Positions 1 to 6,174 of a stretch of 12,586 nucleotides of DNA are shown in pieces. This DNA is from Chloroflexota bacterium (GTDB lineage: Bacteria > Chloroflexota > Anaerolineae > Ardenticatenales > Ardenticatenaceae), in contig DOUV01000996.1 of the NCBI GenBank assembly GCA_003520455.1, positions 1 through 12,586 on the forward strand, in the 5' to 3' direction. A program made the position numbers and the translations under genes. The notes beneath the pieces are model-generated. The model saw nothing but the letters and a program-made list of their open reading frames with translations. It searched no databases and was not told the DNA's origin. Position 1 is the stretch's first letter, and each line of letters opens with the position of its first letter.

Positions 1-1
1 T

Positions 2-1573
2 GGGCCGGCACCGGCCATGCAGCGCCAGGCGCAGCCGGGCACGCCGCCGAATCTCGCCCCCCCGCCACTGCCAGCCGAAACGGAGGAGGAACGCCTCAAC
101 CGGATGCTGTCTGAGACGGCGCGGGAGGAAGAGGCCCGCCGGGAGATCACGAGGGCCGATCAGCCTGCCCCAGCTCCCACCGTAGCACCGTCAGAAACAA
201 GCCTGGCCGAGGCGGTGCGCCGGATGTTGGCCACGTGCGAGGCGGTGCAGCGCCAGGCCGCCGAGCGCCGCGAAGTGGTACCGCCCGCTGCGGCGCGCGA
301 GCGCCAGGCGGGCCAGGACCCGGTGGCAGCGCTCAAGCAACGGATCGAAGCCTGCCTGGATACCAAAGAGGGGCAGCGGGTACAGGCGATGGCTAAGGAG
401 CTGCTCCTCAGCCGCAAGGGAGCCCCGATCACAGTCTCCGCCTACCTGGCTTCTATCCTGGTGACGGGCCGGGTGCCCTTTATCCCGAGCATTCCCCTTG
501 GCGACGAACTTGAGCTCTCCATCAGCGTCGAGGGCAAGGTCACCCAACCGGCCGGCGGGATGGTGACCCTGAAATTCTCCGGCGTGCCATCCTGGCTCGA
601 ATCGGCCGCCAAGGCGGTCGGCCGCGGGGCGGCAACAGTCGGCGGGGCGATCTGGAGTGGGCTCAAGGCGGTCGGCGGGGCGGTCTGGAGCGGGCTGAAG
701 ACCGCTGGCAGCGCGATTTGGAGTGGGCTCAAAACGGTCGGCGGGGCGATCTGGAGCGGTGTCAAAGCGGTTGGCGGGGCGATTGCGACAGCCGCCGGGG
801 CAATGTGGACCGGGATCAGGTGGGTCGCTCGCCAGCTGTGGGACAAGGTCACGGGCATCTTCGCACGTATCACCCAGTGGATTGCCCGCTTGCCTGAGCG
901 GGTGGGCCGGTTGCTCCTCGGGCTCTGGGAAGGCGTCAAGAGCCTCAAGCCCTGGTCATTGGATTGGTGGGCCTCCCTCGGCAGAGCGACAACCTGGGTG
1001 AATTTCTTGAAGTGGCTGGGCACCCGGCTGATCGATCTTCTCGAAATTGCCGGTGTTGGCGAGATCTACGAAACCGTGGCGGATTTCATCAAGTTCAACA
1101 CCCGCACTCTGACCGACGCGGAGGTCCGCAAAGCCAGCGCGGTGTTCGGGGATTCGATCAACTACCGCCTGGTACGTGTGGACGAGGCAGCCGTCCTGGG
1201 ACCGGCGTTCAGCAAACGCGAGTATACCAGTTTTCACACCATCAATGGCTGGGGCCGCATGACCGACGACATTCTGATGCACGAGTTGACCCACGTCTGG
1301 CAGTACGAACACGCGGGCGCAATCTACATGCCACAAGCCATTCACGCTCAAATCTGGGGTGCGGGCTACAACTACGGCGGTGCGGCCGGTCTCCAGGCGG
1401 CGAAAGCGGCCGGTCAGCGGATCACGGACTTCAACCGCGAGCAACAGGCCCAGATCGTCCAGGACTTCTCCAACATGCGCCAGAGCGATCCCGATATTGC
1501 CCTGTATGCCAGTTTTGTGGAGCAGGTGTCGACGCTGACCGCCGCGCAGCTCATCGCCGGCCGTCCGCCGTGA
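2..1573 (+). CDS. eCIS-associated metallopeptidase-like protein with W-rich repeats (5' partial)
   Basis: The frame is open to the left edge, and the first ATG (17) has no SD site, so the gene most likely starts upstream and the true N-terminus is missing. Counting from that ATG there are 518 residues. Residues 1-110 are Pro/Ala/Glu/Arg-rich and low complexity, with QRQ motifs (MQRQA, VQRQAAER) that I associate with linkers of eCIS DUF4157 proteins. A beta-rich segment (about 140-190) is followed by tandem 11-residue repeats of the form VGGAIWSGLKA (208-262), then a Trp-rich amphipathic helical stretch to about 340. The C-terminal domain holds HELTHVWQ (422-429), an HExxH zinc site, preceded by a segment resembling the eCIS_core fold. 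Known: DUF4157/eCIS_core proteins are linked to eCIS loci and are often cargo. Inferred: this is a cargo toxin or particle-processing protease, with the repeats perhaps membrane-active or a translocation region. Proteolytic activity is unproven because the third zinc ligand is not evident. Confidence 0.75.
   Translation, partial: GPAPAMQRQAQPGTPPNLAPPPLPAETEEERLNRMLSETAREEEARREITRADQPAPAPTVAPSETSLAEAVRRMLATCEAVQRQAAERREVVPPAAARERQAGQDPVAALKQRIEACLDTKEGQRVQAMAKELLLSRKGAPITVSAYLASILVTGRVPFIPSIPLGDELELSISVEGKVTQPAGGMVTLKFSGVPSWLESAAKAVGRGAATVGGAIWSGLKAVGGAVWSGLKTAGSAIWSGLKTVGGAIWSGVKAVGGAIATAAGAMWTGIRWVARQLWDKVTGIFARITQWIARLPERVGRLLLGLWEGVKSLKPWSLDWWASLGRATTWVNFLKWLGTRLIDLLEIAGVGEIYETVADFIKFNTRTLTDAEVRKASAVFGDSINYRLVRVDEAAVLGPAFSKREYTSFHTINGWGRMTDDILMHELTHVWQYEHAGAIYMPQAIHAQIWGAGYNYGGAAGLQAAKAAGQRITDFNREQQAQIVQDFSNMRQSDPDIALYASFVEQVSTLTAAQLIAGRPP
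638..802 (+). repeat. Tandem 33-bp repeat encoding an 11-residue GGAIWSGLK unit
   Basis: Five consecutive 33-bp units in frame with the metallopeptidase-like gene: VGGAIWSGLKA, VGGAVWSGLKT, AGSAIWSGLKT, VGGAIWSGVKA and a degenerate VGGAIATAAGA. A related partial unit (VGRGAAT) precedes them. The period of 11 residues is three helical turns, so Trp and the aliphatic residues would fall on one face and Gly/Ser/Lys on the other, giving an amphipathic helix. Similar W-G-x-I repeats occur in phage tape-measure proteins, but no more specific link can be made from sequence alone. Confidence 0.85.
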
Positions 1574-1721
1574 TGGCAGCGAGATGGAAATAGGGGTTGT
1601 TGTGCGTGAGGCGTGATCTCTGCTGGAATCCACATACATCACGTCCCACGGACCACACTGCTCTTTTCGCAGCTTCTGCAAGAATCAGGAACAGCACATC
1701 TTTTAGACAGGTCACGAAATT
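1574..1721. other. Intergenic gap before the baseplate operon
   Basis: This 148-bp spacer lies between the metallopeptidase-like gene and the baseplate gene. It is visibly less GC-rich than its surroundings and is the only sizeable gap between + strand genes, so it is the likeliest place for a promoter of the downstream operon. I could not find a convincing -35/-10 pair or terminator. Only a weak inverted repeat (CGTGAT at 1612-1617, ATCACG at 1638-1643) is visible. Confidence 0.4.
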
Positions 1722-4013
1722 ATGCCGCTACCACTCCCTAATCTGGATGATCGCCGTTGGACAGACCTGGTCGAGGAAGGCCAGGCGCTGATCCCGCTCT
1801 ACGCACCTGGCTGGACGGATCACAACGTCCACGACCCGGGGATCACGCTGATGGAGCTCCTCGCCTGGATCGCCGAGATGGACCTCTATCAGCTCAACCG
1901 CATCCCGGACCGGCACAGGCGCAAGTTCCTGGCCCTGATCGGACTTCGGCCCGCGCCGCCGCGCCCCGCCCGGACGGTGCTGAGTTTTGGACTGCAAGCC
2001 GGCGTCTCGCAGCGCTCGCTCCCGGCAACCGTCGAGTTTGAGGGGAACGATCCCTTCGGGCAGCCGACCCGCTTTCGTACCCTGGACGCCGTCACTGTCG
2101 TTCAAAATCAGTTGACCGCGATCCAGGTCAAAGACGAACGGGGGGTCCATGACCTGACCGGCCGGTGGCAACGGGGCGAGCGCCTCGCCCTGTTCGGGGA
2201 TGACCCCCGGCCGGGCACAGCGCTCTACCTGGGGTTCAGCCAGGCGTTGCCGCCGAACGTCCCGGTCAGTCTCTTCTTCACGTTCACGGATCTTCAGGCC
2301 GGGGAGGACGAGCGGGGCCGCCTCATTCGGGAGATCAACGCGCTGAGAGCGGCCTGCCGCCCGCCCGAGTCGCTGGTGAGTTGTCCCGAGGGCGCCCGCC
2401 CCTCCCCGGGAGAAGGAGAAGTCGTCTCCCTCTCTCACCACTCGGTTCGCACTCGCTGGGAATTCCTGGCCGAGGGAGACCGCTGGCAGGCCCTGGATCC
2501 AGAGCAGGGTCAGGTGGAGGATGCCACCCGCCATTTTACGCTCAACGGTCGTGTGCTGCTGGCACTACCGGCGGCCATGCAACCCAGGCAAATCGGGTCG
2601 CAGCCCTCGCCCTACTATCTGCGCTGCCGGTTCGTCGACGGGTCCTACGACGCGGCCCCCGTCGTGCGTAGCCTCATCCTGAACGGCGTACTCGCGGAGC
2701 AGGCGGTGCCGGCAAGCGTACTGACCTGGCCGATCGTCGTGGGAGCCACAATCGAGGGGGCGGCCTCGCCCGGTGAGATCGTAAACTTCGAGGTCCAGTT
2801 CAACCCACAGCGCGAGATCACCCGGCTTCGCTTCCACGACGACGAGAGCGATCGGCCGAGGTTCCGGGTATTGACCTTCGAGCCGCCGGGCACAGACCCC
2901 GGAACGTTGAGCATTGAGGCCGTTCGGGTGGGAATCGGCAGCGCGGAGCCGCTGCAGGCCTACAAACTGCGCAATCCGCCGGTTCTTCCCTCGGGATTCC
3001 AGCTCGCCACGCTGGAGGACGGCCAGTGGCGCCCGTGGACGCTCCGCCCGGACCTGGACGCCTCCGGCCGGAGCGACGCGCACTTTGTGCTCGACGCCAG
3101 CAGCGGAGTCGTGACCTTCGGCGATGGCGAGCGGGGGCGCGTCCCTCCGCAGGGTGCCCTGATCGTGGCGAGGTTCGACACCACTCGGGCCGAGGAGGGC
3201 AACCTCGAACAAGCTCGGGTCAACCAACTGGCGGACACCCCGCACAACCGGGCGGTGCTGCCGGACTTTGCCGCGGTCAAAGATCAGCTCGCCGGCATCA
3301 CCAATGCCCTCCCGGCAGCCGGTGGCGCTGCAGCGGAGACGCTGATCCACGCGGCGGGACACGCGCTGGCCCTGGTCGAGCGAACCGAGCGCGCTGTAAC
3401 GCTGGCGGACTACGAGCGGCTGGCAAAGGAGACGCCCGGCGTTCGCCTGGCGCGCGCCTCCGCCCGTGCCAACCTGCACCCGGGCTTCCCATGCTTCGTC
3501 GCCCACGGGGTCATCACGCTCATCGTGCTCCCGCACCTGCCCGCCGACAAGCCGATGCCGAGCCCGGCGCTCCTGCAGGCCGTGAGAGCCTTCCTTACCC
3601 GACGCCGGGTCGTCGGGACGCGGGTCGAGGTGGTCGGGCCGACCTATCTCAAGCTCACCGTTCAGGCCAGGGTCCAGGCCTACGATGGGGTCAATACCGT
3701 TGAGGTCCAGCAGAACATCATCGCCGCTTTGAACCACTTCTTCCACCCGCTCTGGGGCGGTCCCAACGAGGATGGCTGGCCCTTCGGACGGGACGTGTAC
3801 CGGTCGGAGGTTTTGCAGGTAATCGACGAGACGCCAGGCGTGGATCACGTCATCTCGCTGGAGTTGATTCCCGGCGAGGGGACGCCCCAATGCGGCAACG
3901 TCTGCCTGGCTCCCACGCAACTGGTGGAAGCCGGTGAACACCAGATCGAGGTCGAACATCCTGCCAATTTGGCCTACTGCCGGCGCAGTGAGGGAAATCA
4001 TGTCTCATCTTGA
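1722..4013 (+). CDS. Putative baseplate assembly protein, gpJ/Afp11-like
   Basis: A 763-residue protein matching the family annotated 'putative baseplate assembly protein' (TIGR02243), related to P2 gpJ and the Afp11/Pvc11 baseplate proteins. The N-terminus (MPLPLPNLDDRRW, then WTDHNVHDPGITLMELLAW at about residues 31-49) is the family signature and fixes the start, although the SD is only moderate (AGGT at 1709-1712). Two further marks are the motif VVTFGDGERG (about 465) and a gpJ-like C-terminal half with VTLADYERLAKETPGV near residue 560. The C-terminus ends in a short Cys-containing extension (CGNVCLAP). The length is within or slightly above the usual range. The family forms the baseplate wedge that links spike and tube to the sheath and triggers contraction. 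Its last 14 bases overlap the next gene, implying translational coupling. Confidence 0.88.
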   Translation: MPLPLPNLDDRRWTDLVEEGQALIPLYAPGWTDHNVHDPGITLMELLAWIAEMDLYQLNRIPDRHRRKFLALIGLRPAPPRPARTVLSFGLQAGVSQRSLPATVEFEGNDPFGQPTRFRTLDAVTVVQNQLTAIQVKDERGVHDLTGRWQRGERLALFGDDPRPGTALYLGFSQALPPNVPVSLFFTFTDLQAGEDERGRLIREINALRAACRPPESLVSCPEGARPSPGEGEVVSLSHHSVRTRWEFLAEGDRWQALDPEQGQVEDATRHFTLNGRVLLALPAAMQPRQIGSQPSPYYLRCRFVDGSYDAAPVVRSLILNGVLAEQAVPASVLTWPIVVGATIEGAASPGEIVNFEVQFNPQREITRLRFHDDESDRPRFRVLTFEPPGTDPGTLSIEAVRVGIGSAEPLQAYKLRNPPVLPSGFQLATLEDGQWRPWTLRPDLDASGRSDAHFVLDASSGVVTFGDGERGRVPPQGALIVARFDTTRAEEGNLEQARVNQLADTPHNRAVLPDFAAVKDQLAGITNALPAAGGAAAETLIHAAGHALALVERTERAVTLADYERLAKETPGVRLARASARANLHPGFPCFVAHGVITLIVLPHLPADKPMPSPALLQAVRAFLTRRRVVGTRVEVVGPTYLKLTVQARVQAYDGVNTVEVQQNIIAALNHFFHPLWGGPNEDGWPFGRDVYRSEVLQVIDETPGVDHVISLELIPGEGTPQCGNVCLAPTQLVEAGEHQIEVEHPANLAYCRRSEGNHVSS
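3988..3994 (+). promoter_or_regulatory. Ribosome binding site fixing the start of the 4000-5142 gene
   Basis: GTGAGGG lies 5 nt before the ATG at 4000, inside the end of the baseplate gene. It favours this start over an in-frame ATG at 3934, which would add 22 residues (MNTRSRSNILPIW...) that look like translated baseplate-gene sequence and match none of the paralogs. Confidence 0.75.
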
Positions 4014-5142
4014 CCGACTCGCCCTGGAACGGCTGCGATACCGCCAGGGGCAGATGCTCCGCAGCCAGGACTTCCGTGATCAGGTCGCGCTCGAGGCGCA
4101 GCTTCGCTGGTGGCACAACCGCGCGCTCCACAACACCTTTGGCATCGCCGAGGGGCTGGAGGTAGCGCTGGACCCGCAAGGCCAGGCGCTGATCGTCTGC
4201 CCTGGGCTGGCCTACGACTGCTTCGGCCGGGAGCTGATTTTGCGCCGCGAACAGCGGCTCCGCATCCCGCCGGTCACGCAGCGCATGACACTCCTGGCTC
4301 GATACAGGGAAACCGGCAGCTTTCCCCGCAAAGATGAACTGGCGGCGGTCTGCATCCCCGGAAGAAGCCCGCTCCTCGAAGAGCAACCGGAGTTTGTTTG
4401 GAAAGCGTCGAACAGTCTCGACATTCGCGACGGAGTACCGCTGGCACAGATCCCGTACGAGACCACTGTGACCCTTGAGCAACTGCCCGCGGAGGTCGCG
4501 TCTTCAGGGGCGCTCGAGGGCAACCTCCAGTACGATGGGGATAAGAAGCGACTGATCTTCCGCGGGATCATGACGACCAACGATCGGGATAAGTTGCTCG
4601 AACTCTCTTCGGACCAGACCTTCCAACAGGCGGTCCAGGATCTCTACACGCAGTCGCAGATCAGTACGACCGGCCGCCAACTCGCCAGGCCGGAGGCGCG
4701 ACCCCGTCTCGGCAGTGGGGCCACGATTCCGGGAAGCACGCCCTGGCAGCTCTGGGAGCTGACAATGCTTCAGGGCACCGTGACACTTGGCTTCCAGGTC
4801 AAGATCGACACCTCGGCTGCCGGCTTTACCGAAGTCCCTTGCTACTTCGCCTGGCTGCAAGGGCCGCTCTGGAACCCGCGCGACAAGCAACTCCTTCCGG
4901 CCCCACTCGAACACATCGACGCGGCCTCCATCAGTGGCTTCACCTTCCGCCTCTTGATGCCGACGATGCCGGTCCTCAGTCTGGGAGAACGGGGAGGCGA
5001 GGTGGCCAATGACGATTTCGAGAATCGCTTCCTGGCCTTCGCGCAGAAGCAAAAGCTCTTTGTCTGCTGGTTGGGCATCCAGCCGGGCCCGACGCCAGTA
5101 TGGAGTTCCACATGTAGTGAGGTGACCCATGAGCATTCTTGA
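4000..5142 (+). CDS. Tail/baseplate-associated protein, four-paralog family member A
   Basis: 380 residues from the SD-supported ATG. The function is not established. The N-terminal module (about residues 11-81) carries RLRYRQGQ, RWWHNRALHN, FGIAEGLEV and PGLAYDCFGRELIL, shared in pattern with the genes at 5129, 8408 and 9227. A central segment has Y-R-E then AVCIPGR and EEQPEFVWKAS, aligning with YPED, GVCLPRG and EKPIFCWVRL of the next gene. Residues 173-220 form an extra module absent from that paralog. The C-terminal half (KIDTSAAGFTEVPCYFAW, then ISGFTFRLLM) again matches the next gene, so the two are full-length paralogs. Position between gpJ-like and gpI-like genes implies a structural role in the baseplate or fibre attachment. 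There is no signal peptide or membrane segment, as expected for an assembled particle component. Confidence 0.75.
   Translation: MSHLDRLALERLRYRQGQMLRSQDFRDQVALEAQLRWWHNRALHNTFGIAEGLEVALDPQGQALIVCPGLAYDCFGRELILRREQRLRIPPVTQRMTLLARYRETGSFPRKDELAAVCIPGRSPLLEEQPEFVWKASNSLDIRDGVPLAQIPYETTVTLEQLPAEVASSGALEGNLQYDGDKKRLIFRGIMTTNDRDKLLELSSDQTFQQAVQDLYTQSQISTTGRQLARPEARPRLGSGATIPGSTPWQLWELTMLQGTVTLGFQVKIDTSAAGFTEVPCYFAWLQGPLWNPRDKQLLPAPLEHIDAASISGFTFRLLMPTMPVLSLGERGGEVANDDFENRFLAFAQKQKLFVCWLGIQPGPTPVWSSTCSEVTHEHS
4516..4659 (+). other. Inserted small module within the member A protein
   Basis: Residues 173-220 contain NLQYDGDKKRLIFRG, then IMTTNDRDKLLELSSD, then FQQAVQDLYTQSQ. The pattern LxYD...LxFxGxMT...RDxLLxLSxD...YQxAV resembles a short repeat or linker I recall from large secreted repeat and toxin-like proteins, but I cannot name a curated family. 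The paralogous neighbour lacks it, so it looks like an insertion between the N- and C-terminal conserved parts. Confidence 0.5.
5117..5125 (+). promoter_or_regulatory. Ribosome binding site inside the upstream gene
   Basis: GTGAGGTGA lies 3 nt before the ATG at 5129 and within the 3' end of the preceding gene. The same arrangement, an SD plus a 14-bp gene overlap, is seen at 3988-4013. Confidence 0.7.
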
Positions 5143-6172
5143 CGAGACCGCTTTCATCGAACGACTGCAATTTTTTAACGGCCAGCGACTCTTCGCATCG
5201 GACCTCCAGGGCGTCGAGGCGTTCAACCGCGAGATGCGCTGGCTGCACAACAGCAGCCTCCACCAGCCGGGGATCGGGAACGGCTTCGCGGCCTACGGCA
5301 AGAAAGGCGATCGCGAGGTCACCATCGGACCGGGCTACGCCATTGACGCCAGGGGCCGCGAGATCGTCCTGACCCAGACGGACATCCAACAGGTTCCGCC
5401 GGTTGCCGGCGGGGCCGCCGGCAAGCCGGTGCTCTACGACTTGACTGTCTCGTACCCCGAGGATAGTGATCTGGAAGAGGCTGAGACCCGCGAGGGCGTC
5501 TGCCTGCCGCGGGGTGTCATCCGCTTGCGCGAGAAGCCGATCTTCTGCTGGGTCAGGCTCGACAGCAACGGCCAACCGATCGATGGCGGCCTCAAACAGG
5601 ACGTGCTCACCGGCATGAAGATCGTGCTCGCCCGGGCGGAGGTGCTCAACTGCCAGTTGAACAAGGACCTCTCCGTCGCCCAGCGACGCAGTGCGCGCCC
5701 GGCGAAGCAACCGTACATCACGTGTGGCACGGTTGACCCAACCGACTGGGAGGTGTGGCGTATCGCGGAGCCGACCATCTTCACCATCCAGCCAACCGCG
5801 ATCACACAGGCTCGCCTGGGTGCCTTCATCCTCCCGTGCGGCCTGACCACCGACATCGACACCGCCTCGGCCGGTTTTCTCACCATACCCTGCTACTCCG
5901 CCCGGATCGAGGGTCAGCGGCTGAATCTCATCTCGTCGGCCGAGGAGACCCACGTGATCGACGGTCTGGTGAACATTCGCAATCCCACTCCGAAGGGCTT
6001 TACGATCGACGTGCTGCTGATCGCGCAGCTCTTCCAGACGGTCGCGGAACCCCGGTTCACGACGCTCGCTGCAATGACTTCGGCGGCAGAAGACGAGGAG
6101 GAAGATTTCTGTGCTCAAATCCTGCCGTTCTTCTCGGGCTGGCACGTCGTCTGGATGGGAGTTGAGGGGTAA
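5129..6172 (+). CDS. Tail/baseplate-associated protein, four-paralog family member B
   Basis: 347 residues. The start overlaps the previous stop by 14 bp. The N-terminal module (about residues 12-81) has RLQFFNGQRL, RWLHNSSLHQ, a degenerate GIGNGFAAYG and PGYAIDARGREIVL. The middle has YPED, GVCLPRG and EKPIFCWVRL. The C-terminal part (DIDTASAGFLTIPCYSAR, then GFTIDVLLIAQ) is collinear with the preceding gene, which it resembles throughout except for the extra 48-residue module there. The protein ends in an acidic patch (EDEEEDFC) and a Trp-rich terminus. It is likely a structural partner or heteromeric counterpart of member A in the baseplate/fibre complex. Function is inferred only from context. 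Confidence 0.75.
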   Translation: MSILDETAFIERLQFFNGQRLFASDLQGVEAFNREMRWLHNSSLHQPGIGNGFAAYGKKGDREVTIGPGYAIDARGREIVLTQTDIQQVPPVAGGAAGKPVLYDLTVSYPEDSDLEEAETREGVCLPRGVIRLREKPIFCWVRLDSNGQPIDGGLKQDVLTGMKIVLARAEVLNCQLNKDLSVAQRRSARPAKQPYITCGTVDPTDWEVWRIAEPTIFTIQPTAITQARLGAFILPCGLTTDIDTASAGFLTIPCYSARIEGQRLNLISSAEETHVIDGLVNIRNPTPKGFTIDVLLIAQLFQTVAEPRFTTLAAMTSAAEDEEEDFCAQILPFFSGWHVVWMGVEG

Positions 6173-6174
6173 CG

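Noticed and set aside
638..802. CRISPR array or DNA-level satellite
   Set aside because: The 33-bp period is in frame, has no unique spacers and shows codon-level variation, so it is a protein repeat.
1612..1643. Inverted repeat CGTGAT/ATCACG in the gap before the baseplate gene
   Set aside because: Six bp with a 20-nt loop is likely by chance, and no terminator T-run or operator context supports it.
3934..3999. Upstream ATG extension of the gene at 4000
   Set aside because: The added 22 residues lack an SD, overlap the baseplate gene more deeply and are absent from the paralogs.
2565..4001. 478-codon open frame antisense to the baseplate gene
   Set aside because: It lies wholly opposite a gene with clear family motifs, has no recognisable domain, and is expected from GC-rich codon use.
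4976..6145. 389-codon antisense open frame opposite the gene at 5129
   Set aside because: No domain is recognisable, and the + strand gene is supported by full-length similarity to its neighbour.
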